64,000 nt of DNA from Pigmentiphaga daeguensis (GTDB taxonomy: Bacteria; Pseudomonadota; Gammaproteobacteria; Burkholderiales; Burkholderiaceae_B). The stretch covers positions 153,570 to 217,569 of the forward strand of contig NZ_BAAAEN010000007.1 of assembly GCF_039523035.1 (NCBI RefSeq), given 5' to 3'. Made by a program: the position numbers and the translations under genes. Under the pieces are notes generated by a model, which was not told the DNA's origin, searched no databases, and was given only the letters and a program-made list of their open reading frames with translations. How positions within the stretch are numbered: the stretch's first letter is position 1; each line of letters opens with the position of its first letter. Below are positions 36,122 through 45,354 of the stretch, piece after piece.

Positions 36122-36340
36122 GGCTATCTCGTCGAAAGGTTGAGGGAACGAAACGCGAGCCGCGCCGGTTCCCGGGGGAAACGGCAAAGGAAGCTAGTTT
36201 GCACCGATTCGGGCCGGGCCGGGAGGGCCAACGCGCCACACCCCTGCCGGCAGCCCGGGCATTCCCGCGCGCCTCGTAGTAACCTCGTAAATATGGGCGC
36301 GTTTCCTGAAAACAATCTGAAATTGGCAATCCGATCCGCC

Positions 36341-37507
36341 ATGACCACCCTCGACAGACAACGTGCCATTCCCGCCCTCTACATGCGCGGGGGCACCAGC
36401 AAGGGCGTGTTCTTCCTGCCCTCGGACCTTCCCGCCGATCCCGCCGCCCGCGACCGCGTCCTGATGCGGGTGGTCGGCAGCCCCGACCCCTACGAGAAGC
36501 AGATAGACGGCATGGGCGGCGCCACCTCCAGCACCAGCAAGGTGGTCATCGTCGGCCCCAGCACCCGCCCCGACTGCGACGTCGACTACTGGTTCGGCCA
36601 GGTCGCCATCGGCCAGCCCGTCATCGACTGGAGCGGCAACTGCGGCAACCTCAGCGCCGCCGTCGGCCCCTTCGCCATCCACCGCGCACTGGTACGGCCG
36701 GCCGGCGACGGCATCGCCGTGGTCCGCATCTGGCAGGCCAACCTGGGCAAGCGCATCATCGCCCACGTGCCGGTGCGGGGCGGGCAGGTCCAGGAACTGG
36801 GCGACTTCGAACTGGACGGCGTGACCTTCCCGGCGGCCGAAGTCCGGCTGGAATTCCTGGATCCGGGCGGTGGCGACGGGCCTGAAGGCGCGATGTTCCC
36901 CACCGGCCGCACGGCCGACGTGTTAACCATTCCAGGAGTGGGGGAAATCCGCGCGACGCTGGTCAACGCCGGCAACCCCACCGTCTTCGTCGCCGCCTCG
37001 TCCCTGGGACTGGCCGGCACGGAATTGCAACCCGATGTGAACAGCCGCGCCGACCTGCTGGCACGGGCCGAGGCCATCCGCGCCCATGCCGCCGTGGCCA
37101 TGGGGCTGGCGCCCGACGCCGCCCATGCCACCGCGCACCGCCAGCACACGCCCAAGCTCGCCTTCGCCGCCCCGCCCGCGGCCTATACCGCTTCAAGCGG
37201 CCGCGCCGTCGCCGCCGGCGACATCGACCTGAACGTGCGCATCTTTTCCATGGGCAAGCTGCACCACGCCATGACGGGCACCGGTGCCGTCGCGATCGCC
37301 GCCACCGCCGCCGTGCCCGGCACGGTGCTGGCCGACGTGCTGGGCGGCCCACGCGGCGAACTGCGCTTCGGCCACCCGTCGGGCACGCTGAAAGTGGGCG
37401 CCCAGGCACGCAGCCAGGACGGGCGCTGGAGCGTCGCGCTGGTGGCCATGAGCCGCACGGCGCGCCGGCTGATGGACGGCGTGGTGCTGTTGCCGCCATG
37501 GGAATGA
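36341..37507 (+). CDS. PrpF-family isomerase (2-methylaconitate/4-oxalomesaconate type)
   Basis: 388 residues, duplicated diaminopimelate-epimerase fold. MRGGTSKG at 15-22, DGMGGATSSTSK, and NCGNLSAAVGPFAI are the family signatures for allylic isomerisation of tri- or dicarboxylates. The next genes are a full tctCBA-type transporter, so the substrate is probably an imported polycarboxylate such as an aconitate relative. The ATG at 36341 matches the family start; one at 36293 is in frame. No prpB/C/D near. Confidence 0.87.
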   Translation: MTTLDRQRAIPALYMRGGTSKGVFFLPSDLPADPAARDRVLMRVVGSPDPYEKQIDGMGGATSSTSKVVIVGPSTRPDCDVDYWFGQVAIGQPVIDWSGNCGNLSAAVGPFAIHRALVRPAGDGIAVVRIWQANLGKRIIAHVPVRGGQVQELGDFELDGVTFPAAEVRLEFLDPGGGDGPEGAMFPTGRTADVLTIPGVGEIRATLVNAGNPTVFVAASSLGLAGTELQPDVNSRADLLARAEAIRAHAAVAMGLAPDAAHATAHRQHTPKLAFAAPPAAYTASSGRAVAAGDIDLNVRIFSMGKLHHAMTGTGAVAIAATAAVPGTVLADVLGGPRGELRFGHPSGTLKVGAQARSQDGRWSVALVAMSRTARRLMDGVVLLPPWE

Positions 37508-37618
37508 CTTTCCGCCCGCGCGCGTTTGGACGGATACTGTCTTCGTAGCGGAACGGCCCCTTGCCGTTCCCTCTTATCAGGCGGCCTGCCCGCCGCCCCT
37601 CGCAGCAAGGAGACATGC

Positions 37619-38572
37619 ATGAAGTTCGTCAAGAAAACGGTTGCAGCCCTCGCCATCGCCGCCGCGCCGCTGGCCGGCATCGCGGCCCCCGCCAAGGTCA
37701 TGGCCCCCGGCGGCCCCGGCGGCGGCTATGACGGCGCCGCGCGCGTGCCGTTGCAGGTCATGCAGCAGACCGGCATCTTCACCGACGGTTTCCAGGTCAC
37801 CAACAAGGGCGGCGCGGGCGGCACCATCGGCCTGGCCGAGTTCGTGCGCACCGGCAAGGGCGACGACAACGCCATCATGTCCATGGGCGCCATCCTGGTC
37901 GGCGCCATCATCACCAACAAGTCTCCCGTCACGCTGGACCAGACCGTGCCGCTGGTGCGGCTGACCGACGACGCCGGCGCGATCGTGGTCGCGCCCAACT
38001 CGCCCATCAAGACCATCGCCGACGCGGTCCAGGCGATGAAGGCCAACCCTGGCGGCACCGCCGTGGCCGGCGGTTCGATAGGCGGCACCGACCACGTCAC
38101 CGCGGCGCTGCTCGCCAAGGCGGCCAAGTTCGACCCGACCAAGGTCAACTACCTGCCCTACACCAGCGGCGCGGAAGTCGTCACCTCGCTGGCCAGCGGG
38201 CAAGCCAAGATCGGCATCTCGGGCCTGTCCGAGCTGAAGACCTTCGTCGACCAGGGCCGCATCCGCATCATCGCGGTCTCCTCCGAGAAGCGCCTGCCCG
38301 GCATCGACGCCCCCACGCTCAAGGAAAGCGGCTACGACGTCGTCATCGGCAACTGGCGCGGCATCATCGGCGCGCCCGGCATGAGCAAGGCCGGCCGCGA
38401 CATGTGGCTGCAGCGCTATGCCAAGCTGCACGCCTCGCCCGAATGGAAGAAGGCGCTGGCCGATCGCGGCTGGGACGACGCCTACCTGGCCGGTGACGAC
38501 TTCGCCGCCTTCCTGACCAAGGAAAAGGCGCGCCAGGCCGAAGTGCTCAAGGACGTCGGACTGGTCAAGTAA
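37619..38572 (+). CDS. tctC: Tripartite tricarboxylate receptor, TctC
   Basis: 317 residues with a signal peptide (cut near GIAAPA, about residue 22). VMAPGGPGGGYDGAAR and FQVTNKGGAGGTIG are the TctC ligand loops. AGGAG lies seven bases before the ATG. It is the receptor of a complete three-gene TTT uptake system with TctB and TctA directly downstream. The shorter N-terminus, opening APAKVMAPGG, is typical of true TctC rather than orphan Bugs. Confidence 0.9.
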   Translation: MKFVKKTVAALAIAAAPLAGIAAPAKVMAPGGPGGGYDGAARVPLQVMQQTGIFTDGFQVTNKGGAGGTIGLAEFVRTGKGDDNAIMSMGAILVGAIITNKSPVTLDQTVPLVRLTDDAGAIVVAPNSPIKTIADAVQAMKANPGGTAVAGGSIGGTDHVTAALLAKAAKFDPTKVNYLPYTSGAEVVTSLASGQAKIGISGLSELKTFVDQGRIRIIAVSSEKRLPGIDAPTLKESGYDVVIGNWRGIIGAPGMSKAGRDMWLQRYAKLHASPEWKKALADRGWDDAYLAGDDFAAFLTKEKARQAEVLKDVGLVK

Positions 38573-38637
38573 GGCCCAGGCCGACATCAGCGAGAAGGCA
38601 CCGGGCGCCGCCGCCGGCGCCCATCGGAGACGACACG

Positions 38638-39120
38638 ATGACAACACCCTCAAGGCGCCCCTGGTGGCTGGGCCTGGCCGTCATGGCCATAGGCGCGGTC
38701 TGGCTCTATGAAGGCGGCACCCTGCCCCAGATCGGCGGCTATGCCGCGCTAGGCCCGGGCTTCTTCGTCAGCGCCATCGGCGCGGCGCTGATCGTCCTGG
38801 GCATCCTGCTGCTGGTGCAGATCGCCCGCGGCGAGACCTTCTCGCCCCAGGAAGTGGAAAACGCCGAGGCCGATGCCGGCGCCTCCTGGCCGGCCCTGCT
38901 GTGGGCCGCCGCCGGCGCCGCCCTGCCCCTGCTGACCATGCAGCCGCTCGGCTTTCCCCTGACCGCCATGGGGTCCTTCGCCCTGGTCACCCGGGCCTTC
39001 GGCTCGCGGCGCCTGGTGTTCGACTGTGCCATCGGCCTCGCGCTGGGCGTGATCTGCTGGCTCGGCTTCTCCCGGCTGGGCGTCAGCCTCGGCCCGGCCT
39101 TTCCTCCGGCGGGGTGGTGA
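38638..39120 (+). CDS. tctB: TTT transporter small membrane subunit, TctB
   Basis: 160 residues, four predicted membrane helices, poorly conserved as usual for TctB. It is identified mainly by position between tctC and tctA, by length, and by the GPGFFVSAIGAALIVLGILLL helix pair. Stop and next start are three bases apart. Confidence 0.88.
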   Translation: MTTPSRRPWWLGLAVMAIGAVWLYEGGTLPQIGGYAALGPGFFVSAIGAALIVLGILLLVQIARGETFSPQEVENAEADAGASWPALLWAAAGAALPLLTMQPLGFPLTAMGSFALVTRAFGSRRLVFDCAIGLALGVICWLGFSRLGVSLGPAFPPAGW

Positions 39121-39123
39121 TCC

Positions 39124-40611
39124 ATGGATACCTTCAACGCCCTGCTGTCCGGCTTCGGCGTCGCGCTGCAGCCGATGAACCTGTTCTGGGCCTTCCTGGG
39201 CTCCGTGCTGGGAACCGCCATCGGCGTGCTGCCCGGCATCGGCCCGGCCCTGACCATCGCGCTGCTGCTGCCGGTTACCGTGCAGATCGCCCCCACCGCC
39301 GCCTTCATCATGTTCGCCGGCGTCCTGTACGGCGCCATGTACGGCGGCTCGACCACCTCCATCCTGCTCAACGCGCCCGGCGAGAGCGGCTCCATGATGA
39401 CCGCGCTCGAAGGCAACAAGATGGCCCGCTCCGGACGCGGCGCCGCCGCGCTCGCCACCGCGGCCATCGGCTCCTTCGTGGCCGGCACCATCGCCACGCT
39501 GGCCCTGAGCTTCGTGGCGCCGGCCATCGCCGAACTGGCCTTCGTGTTCGGCCCGGCCGACTACTTCGCCTTGATGGTGCTGTCCTTCACCTCCGTCTCG
39601 GTGGTGCTGGGCACCTCGCGCGTGCGCGGCTTCATCGCGCTGTTCCTGGGCCTGGCCATGGGCGTGGTGGGCATCGACGGCCAGACCGGGCAGGCCCGGC
39701 TGGCCTTCGGTTCGGCCGACCTGCTCGACGGCATCGAACTGACGGTGGTGCTGGTGTCGCTGTTCGCGGTGGGCGAGATCCTGTATGTCGCCAGCCGCTA
39801 CAGCAAGGCCCCGCCGCGCATCAACCCGCTCGCGGGCGGCACCTGGATGACGCGCCAGGACTGGAAGCGGTCATGGAAACCCTGGGTGCGCGGCACCGCG
39901 CTGGGCTTTCCCATCGGCGCGCTGCCCACCGGCGGCACCGAGATCCCGACCTTCCTGTCCTATACGATCGAGCGCAAGCTCTGCAAGCATCCCGAGGAAT
40001 TCGGCAAGGGCGCCATCGAAGGCGTGGCCGGCCCCGAAGCCGCCAACAACGCCGCGGCCGCCGGCGTGCTGGTGCCGCTGCTGACCCTGGGGCTGCCCAC
40101 CTCGGCCACGGCGGCGGTGCTGCTGGCCGCGTTCCAGAGCTATGGCCTGCAGCCCGGCCCCTTCCTCTTCACCAACAGCGGCGAACTGGTCTGGGGCCTG
40201 ATCGCCTCGCTGTACATCGGCAACCTGATGCTGCTGGTGCTGAACCTGCCGCTGGTCGGCCTGTGGGTGCGGCTGCTGCTGATTCCCCGGCCCTATCTGT
40301 ACGCGGGCATCCTGATCTTCGCCATGGTGGGGATCTGGGGCGTGGCGACCTCGTGGACCGACATGGCGCTGATGTTCGGCATCGGCCTGATGGGCTACGT
40401 CATGCGGGTCTATGACTTCCCCATCGCGCCGGTCCTGATCGGGCTGATCCTCGGGCCCATGGCGGAAACCCAGTTGCGGCGCGCCCTGGCCGTGGGCGAG
40501 GGCAATCCGATGATCCTGGTGTCGACCCCGACCTCGGCCACGCTGCTCGCCCTGGCCGCGGCCGCGCTGGTGCTGCCCCTGCTGCTGCGCCGCCTCAAGC
40601 GCGAAGCCTGA
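39124..40611 (+). CDS. tctA: TTT transporter large membrane subunit, TctA
   Basis: 495 residues, about eleven to twelve membrane helices. The family motif GVLPGIGPALTIALLLP is near 35-51 and is repeated in reverse topology as FPIGALPTGGTEIPTFLSY near 262-280. Uses the sodium or proton gradient to import tricarboxylates delivered by TctC. Last gene of the PrpF-TctCBA operon. Confidence 0.93.
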   Translation: MDTFNALLSGFGVALQPMNLFWAFLGSVLGTAIGVLPGIGPALTIALLLPVTVQIAPTAAFIMFAGVLYGAMYGGSTTSILLNAPGESGSMMTALEGNKMARSGRGAAALATAAIGSFVAGTIATLALSFVAPAIAELAFVFGPADYFALMVLSFTSVSVVLGTSRVRGFIALFLGLAMGVVGIDGQTGQARLAFGSADLLDGIELTVVLVSLFAVGEILYVASRYSKAPPRINPLAGGTWMTRQDWKRSWKPWVRGTALGFPIGALPTGGTEIPTFLSYTIERKLCKHPEEFGKGAIEGVAGPEAANNAAAAGVLVPLLTLGLPTSATAAVLLAAFQSYGLQPGPFLFTNSGELVWGLIASLYIGNLMLLVLNLPLVGLWVRLLLIPRPYLYAGILIFAMVGIWGVATSWTDMALMFGIGLMGYVMRVYDFPIAPVLIGLILGPMAETQLRRALAVGEGNPMILVSTPTSATLLALAAAALVLPLLLRRLKREA

Positions 40612-40616
40612 GTCCG

Positions 40617-40644
40617 GCCGCCGCGGGCCCAGACCCGCGGCGGC
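40617..40644. terminator. Perfect 11-base-pair hairpin between convergent tctA and DUF2238 genes
   Basis: GCCGCCGCGGG, six-base loop, CCCGCGGCGGC. No T-run follows on either strand. Position between two convergent stops suggests transcription termination or mRNA 3' protection for both. Confidence 0.5.
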
Positions 40645-40648
40645 GCCG

Positions 40649-41386
40649 CTAGTCCTGCCCCTGCCGGATCATGCGGGCGATTTCCTCCTCGCCATAGGGA
40701 CGCGGGTCCTTGACCCGCAGGCTGTCCGACCATTCCCGCGAGAAATCCCGCTGCAGCCAGCGGTTCACGGCGGCCGTGGCGATCATCGCCACCACGGCGC
40801 CGCAGGCGGCCAGGGCCATGTCCTTGTGCGCATCCCAGACGTCGCCCTGAGTGCCCAGGTAAGCCACGCCCAGGTCGCCGCCGAAGACCTCGGCCGCGAT
40901 CCACTCGAACAGCTCGAACATGGCGGAGGTCGCCAGCGTGAACTCCAGCGGCAGGAAGTAGCCCCAGAACCCCCGGGCGTCGGCCACCCGCAGGAACACT
41001 TCGCGTATCGGGTAGGCCAGCAGCAGCCCGTACGAAAAATGCACCACGCGGTCGAAATTGTTGCGCTCCCAGCCCCACAGGCTGTTGAAGCTGCGGCCGG
41101 CCAGCGCCTGCCACCATGCGTCGTAGGGCACTTTCGCATAGGTGTAGTGCGCACCGATCGCATGCAGGCACAGGAAAACGAAAATCAGCGTGTACGACAG
41201 GCGCGAGAACCGGAAATGCCGCCAGCTCGCGGCCAACCCGGCGCAGAATCCGATCACCAGCACGTTTTCCAGCGCCCAGTCGGAACGGTCGAGCGGATCG
41301 ATGGCCAGCGCCCCCCAGATCACCGCGAACGCCAGCGCCAGCGACGTCACGTAGCGCCGATACCCCGTACCCATGCCTGTCTCCAT
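40649..41386 (-). CDS. DUF2238 (YjdF-like) inner-membrane protein
   Basis: 245 residues, about six membrane helices, with NNFDRVVHFSYGLLLAYPIRE and GTQGDVWDAHKDMALAACGA, the conserved blocks of this uncharacterised family. The acidic and histidine residues in these blocks lie at membrane edges and could bind metal. The ATG at 41386 has AGGAGG four bases upstream. Function is unknown. Confidence 0.83.
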   Translation of the reverse strand: METGMGTGYRRYVTSLALAFAVIWGALAIDPLDRSDWALENVLVIGFCAGLAASWRHFRFSRLSYTLIFVFLCLHAIGAHYTYAKVPYDAWWQALAGRSFNSLWGWERNNFDRVVHFSYGLLLAYPIREVFLRVADARGFWGYFLPLEFTLATSAMFELFEWIAAEVFGGDLGVAYLGTQGDVWDAHKDMALAACGAVVAMIATAAVNRWLQRDFSREWSDSLRVKDPRPYGEEEIARMIRQGQD

Positions 41387-41572
41387 CTTGCCTCCTGCGG
41401 CCACGCGGAGCAGCCAGTCTACGCCATCGGCACGCCCGGACCGGAGCGCCCCCTTTTTACCGATGTGGAGCGGCAACTTTTACACGTTGCGCGGCCGCTT
41501 CTCGCGGACGCGGGCCGGACCGCCGAGGCACGCCGCTTGCTGGGTCGGCAGCACGCTGCCATGGAGGACCGC

Positions 41573-42313
41573 ATGGACGACCAGACGAGCCTGCCCCCCG
41601 CCTCTGCTCCCCTTGCCGCGCAACGCGATCCGGACCGCAACCTCGGATCCGCCGAGCGGCTGGGCTCGGCGGCCGGCGGATCATTGCTTCTACTCTGGGG
41701 CCTGCGCCGCGGCGGGCTGGCCGGCGACCTGGCCAGCGCCGTCGCCGCCGGACTGCTGTGGCGCGCCGCCACGGGCGACTGTCCCGTCAAGCGCGCAGTC
41801 GCCCCCTCGCCCCTGGAACGGCGCATCGCGCGCGAACAGGGATGGCTGTCCGCCGCGGCGGCCACCCACGCCATCGTCATCGACCGCCCGCGCCAGGAAA
41901 TCTACCGCTTCTGGCGGGACTTCTCGAACCTGCCCCGCTTCATGCGCCACATCGTCTCCATCGACGTCATCAACGACCGCCGGTCGCGCTGGACCGTCAA
42001 GGCGCCGCTGGGCCGGCTGGTCGAATGGATCGCCCACGTGGTCGACGACGTTCCGGGCGAACGCATCGCCTGGGAAGCCGAAGCCACCGCCGACGTGCCC
42101 AATCACGGCCAGGTCGAATTCCACGACGCGCCCGATAGCACCGGCACGGTGGTGACCGCGACGATCGCCTACCAGCCGCCGCTGGGCCAGGCGGGGCGGC
42201 TCCTGGCGCGCCTGTCGCGCGAGGAGCCCGCGCGCCAGATGGCCGAGGACCTGCGCGAGCTCAAGCGCTACCTGGAAGCGGGTGCGGCGGAGATTCCCCT
42301 GTCCCCGGTCTGA
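41573..42313 (+). CDS. SRPBCC-domain protein with N-terminal DUF2892-like membrane pair
   Basis: 246 residues. Residues about 20-70 hold a short double-glycine hydrophobic hairpin (GSAAGGSLLLLWGLRRGGLAG) like DUF2892. From about 90 on there is a START/SRPBCC ligand-binding domain of the cyclase/dehydrase group (YRFWRDFSNLPRFMRHI). The ATG at 41573 has GGAGG five bases upstream; an in-frame ATG at 41561 is less well placed. Seen elsewhere as a stress- or envelope-linked protein; no clear function. Confidence 0.82.
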   Translation: MDDQTSLPPASAPLAAQRDPDRNLGSAERLGSAAGGSLLLLWGLRRGGLAGDLASAVAAGLLWRAATGDCPVKRAVAPSPLERRIAREQGWLSAAAATHAIVIDRPRQEIYRFWRDFSNLPRFMRHIVSIDVINDRRSRWTVKAPLGRLVEWIAHVVDDVPGERIAWEAEATADVPNHGQVEFHDAPDSTGTVVTATIAYQPPLGQAGRLLARLSREEPARQMAEDLRELKRYLEAGAAEIPLSPV

Positions 42314-42381
42314 TCCACGGGGTCGCTGCCGGACGGACACAGGCCCGCGCCTCCCCCCCAGGACGAGCCTTCCGGCAGCTT

Positions 42382-42419
42382 GGCGGTCCTCGCCTTCATG
42401 GCTGGACCGCCTTCTTTTT
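42382..42419 (+). terminator. Rho-independent terminator after the SRPBCC gene
   Basis: GGCGGTCC (42382-42389), 14-base loop, GGACCGCC (42404-42411), then TTCTTTTT. It lies about 70 bases past the stop. The remaining part of the 335-base gap up to 42648 shows no gene; it must hold the promoter of the Bug gene. Confidence 0.8.
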
Positions 42420-42648
42420 GCCCTTGCGCCGGGTCCGCGCGTTTCAGCGCCGTTTCACCCCTGGCATGTTGCTCCCGCCCAACCTATCGCTTTCCCTGGA
42501 AGATACAAAGCCGGGAGCCGCGCCGCGGACGGCTGCGGTATAACCTCGCCACGCATGCACGCGCATGCGCCGCCGGCCGGCCCCCCGGCTGGGCCACGAG
42601 CCCCGTCCCCGCCCGTCGGCCACTCTCCTTTCTACACAGATGGTCATC

Positions 42649-43656
42649 ATGATGTTTACGCAACTCCAATCCAGCCGGCGCGCCACGCTCGCGCTGGCTG
42701 CCGCGCTGGCGACCGCCGGCGCGCTCTCCACCTCCTTTCCGGCCATGGCGGCCAATTACCCGGCCAAGCCCATCACCATCGTCGTCGCCTACGGCGCCGG
42801 CGGCGACACCGACGCCATGGCCCGCCTGTTCGGCGAAAAACTGACGCAGCGCCTGGGCCAGCCCGTGATCGTCGAGAACCGCGCCGGCGCGAGCGGCATC
42901 ATCGGCAGCAACTACGTCGCGCGCGCCAAGCCGGACGGCTACACGCTGCTGCTGGCTCCCAGCACCTTCTCCATGGCCACCCACGTGGTCAAGACGAATT
43001 CGGCCGACACGTACAATCCCGCCCGCGACTTCGCTCCCATCACCCAGACCGCATCCCAGCCCCTGCTGCTGGTGGCCGGCCAGGCCTCGGGCTATACCTC
43101 GGTCGCCCAGGTCCTGAAGGATGCCAAGGCGGGCAAGGCGCTGACCTACGCCAGCCCCGGCTCGGGCTCGCCCATGCACATCCTGGGCGAGCTCTTCAAC
43201 CAGGCCGCCGGCGTCAAGATCACCCACGTTCCCTACAAGGGCGTCGCCCCCGCCGTGAACGACCTGCTGGGCGGGCACGTGGCGCTGAGCTGGATGACCT
43301 ACGGCCCGGTCGAACCGTATCTTGCCTCCGGCAAGATCCACATCCTGGCCAACGGCGCGGCCGAACGCACCCCGCTCGCCCCGGACGCGCCGTCGATGGC
43401 CGAACTGGGATACAAGAACATCGACATCGCCGCCTGGCAGGGCCTGTACGCGCCCAAGGGCACGCCGGCCGAGGTCGTGCGCACGCTGAACGGGCACATG
43501 GCCGAAATCCTGAAAATGCCCGACGTGGTGGCCAAGATGCGCGTCTTCGGCGCCTTCGCCAAGGCCAGCACGCCCGAGGCCCTGGGCAAGCTGACCGCCG
43601 ACGAATACGCGTTCTTCGGCAAGGTCGTCAAGGAATTCGGCATCCAGGCCGATTGA
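42649..43656 (+). CDS. Bug-family solute receptor
   Basis: 335 residues with a long signal peptide (basic start, hydrophobic core, cut after PAMA near 36). YPAKPITIVVAYGAGGDTDAMAR, VIVENRAGASGIIG and HVPYKGVAPAVNDLLGG are Bug signatures. Orphan receptor: no TctA/B beside it. Three ATGs lie close together (42640, 42649, 42652) and no ribosome site decides between them. A hydrolase gene follows after 49 bases. Confidence 0.88.
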   Translation: MMFTQLQSSRRATLALAAALATAGALSTSFPAMAANYPAKPITIVVAYGAGGDTDAMARLFGEKLTQRLGQPVIVENRAGASGIIGSNYVARAKPDGYTLLLAPSTFSMATHVVKTNSADTYNPARDFAPITQTASQPLLLVAGQASGYTSVAQVLKDAKAGKALTYASPGSGSPMHILGELFNQAAGVKITHVPYKGVAPAVNDLLGGHVALSWMTYGPVEPYLASGKIHILANGAAERTPLAPDAPSMAELGYKNIDIAAWQGLYAPKGTPAEVVRTLNGHMAEILKMPDVVAKMRVFGAFAKASTPEALGKLTADEYAFFGKVVKEFGIQAD

Positions 43657-43705
43657 CCGGCTTGCCCGCCCCATGCGGGAACCTCCGGCGGGTCCGGCGC
43701 TCGGA

Positions 43706-44569
43706 ATGAGCATGTGGATCCGCCGCCTTGCCGCCCTCGCCTGCGTGCTCGCGCTTGCCAGCGCGGGCTATGTCGCGCTCGACCGCTGGCAGCGCGGGAT
43801 GATCTTCTCGGTCGAACTGGGCGAACGCTCGTGGTGGCGCGACCCGCCGGCCGGCACCCAGGTCTATGACCTGCCCCTGCCCGGCGGCGACACCCTGCGT
43901 GCCTGGTACTGGCGGCATCCGGATCCCGGCGCCCCCACGGTGCTGTATCTGCACGGCTCGCGCTGGAACCTGAACGGCAGCGCGTTCCGCATGGAGCATT
44001 GGGCGGGGCTGGGCTATTCGATGCTCGCCATCGACTATCGCGGCTTCGGTGCCTCGTCGCCTCGCCTGCCGTCCCAGGCGAGCGTCAGGCAGGACGCCCA
44101 GGCAGCCCTGCGCGAACTGGCCCGGCTCCAGCCCGATCCCGCCCGCCGTTTCGTCTACGGCCACAGCCTGGGCGGCGCCATCGCGATCGACCTGATGGCC
44201 CGCCTCGACCCGCCGATACCGGTGGCCGGCCTGATCGTCGAAGCGACCTTCACCAGTATCCGCGACATGATCGCCACCACGCGCTGGGCCGGCATCCCCG
44301 GCTTCGGCCTGCTGGTCACGCAGCCCTTCGATTCGCGCGACGCCATCGGCAAGCTGCGCACGCCGCTCCTGCTGCTGCACGGGACCGGGGACCGGGTCGT
44401 CCCGCCCGCCATGAGCGACGCGCTGCTGGCGGCGGCACGGCAATCGCCGCACAAGCGGCTGGTCTGGCTGGAAGGCGCCTCGCACTCCGGTACCAGCCGC
44501 AGCGGCGCCGCCTACGACGACGCCGTGCGCGGCTTCATCCGCTCGGTCCGGCAGGCTTATCCGGGCTGA
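43706..44569 (+). CDS. Alpha/beta-hydrolase with N-terminal membrane anchor
   Basis: 287 residues. An uncleaved signal-anchor or signal peptide (1-25) precedes an alpha/beta-hydrolase of the BEM46/serine-aminopeptidase type. Catalytic triad S154 (GHSLGG), D229 (GTGDRVV) and H260 (GASHSG); the oxyanion loop is YLHGSRWN. Probably acts on esters or amides on the periplasmic side. It ends one base before the convergent small gene. Substrate unknown. Confidence 0.87.
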   Translation: MSMWIRRLAALACVLALASAGYVALDRWQRGMIFSVELGERSWWRDPPAGTQVYDLPLPGGDTLRAWYWRHPDPGAPTVLYLHGSRWNLNGSAFRMEHWAGLGYSMLAIDYRGFGASSPRLPSQASVRQDAQAALRELARLQPDPARRFVYGHSLGGAIAIDLMARLDPPIPVAGLIVEATFTSIRDMIATTRWAGIPGFGLLVTQPFDSRDAIGKLRTPLLLLHGTGDRVVPPAMSDALLAAARQSPHKRLVWLEGASHSGTSRSGAAYDDAVRGFIRSVRQAYPG

Positions 44570-44570
44570 T

Positions 44571-44825
44571 TCATTCCAGTTCGACCGGGGCCTGGAACTG
44601 CCGTTCCAGGAACGCCACCGCACCCGCCCGGGCTTGCTCCGCGGAAGCGAAGACCTCGCTGTCCCGCATCAGCGGAAAACCCAGCACCCGCACCTGGAAC
44701 CGGTAGCCGTCCTCGCCCGGCGAAGTATCGATCTCGAAATTGCGTTCATTGACCCAGCCTCTTGCCTGCAACGTCCAGTCTTCCACCTTCGACTCCTTGT
44801 GGCGGCATCCGCCGCCTTCATCCAT
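44571..44825 (-). CDS. Small hypothetical protein downstream of the chromate transporter pair
   Basis: 84 residues, not recognised. Charged, soluble, with EDGYRFQVRVLGFPLMRDSEVF and a C-terminal helix EQARAGAVAFLERQF. It starts one base after the ChrA C-half stop (TGACATG), so translation is probably coupled. The first 15 residues are Gly- and charge-rich and the true start could be later. Confidence 0.6.
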   Translation of the reverse strand: MDEGGGCRHKESKVEDWTLQARGWVNERNFEIDTSPGEDGYRFQVRVLGFPLMRDSEVFASAEQARAGAVAFLERQFQAPVELE

Positions 44826-44826
44826 G

Positions 44827-45354
44827 TCAACCCAGCGCCACCAGGAACACCAGGGCACCTATTCCCAGCATCAGGAACGGACTGAGCCTCGTGTACATCA
44901 GCGTCAGCGTCGAGGCGGCCGCCACGCCCCAGGCCCAGGCGCCGCCCTCGGCGGCGCGCAGCACGGTGCACGAAGCAGCCAGAACCATGCCCGCCGCCAC
45001 CGGCACCAGGCCCGCCTCGATCGCGCGTATGCACCGCGTGCCCTTGAACCGGGTCCACAGATGCGCCAGGGCGTACACCAGCAGCGAACTCGGAATGAAG
45101 ATCGCGGCCGACGCCACCAGCGCGCCCGCCAGCCCCGCCGCCTGCCAGCCCACCAGCGTCACCAGCAGCGCGCCGGGACCGGGAATGATGCGCGACAGGG
45201 CATACAGGTCCATGAACTGCGGATTCGTCACCCAGCCATAGACGTCCACCGACTGGCGGTGGATGTCGGCCACGATGCTCTGCCCGCCGCCCACCGTCAG
45301 GAAGGACAGCGGAGCGAAGACCAGGACCACTTCCACCAGTTGCGCGAACCTCAT
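44827..45354 (-). CDS. Chromate transporter, C-terminal half subunit (short ChrA)
   Basis: 175 residues, five or six membrane helices. Contains the second-half CHR signature GGGQSIVADIHR and SRIIPGPGALLVTLVGWQAAG. Short-chain ChrA proteins work as pairs of antiparallel halves to expel chromate. Its ATG overlaps the stop of the other half by four bases (ATGA), the arrangement expected of such a pair. Confidence 0.87.
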   Translation of the reverse strand: MRFAQLVEVVLVFAPLSFLTVGGGQSIVADIHRQSVDVYGWVTNPQFMDLYALSRIIPGPGALLVTLVGWQAAGLAGALVASAAIFIPSSLLVYALAHLWTRFKGTRCIRAIEAGLVPVAAGMVLAASCTVLRAAEGGAWAWGVAAASTLTLMYTRLSPFLMLGIGALVFLVALG

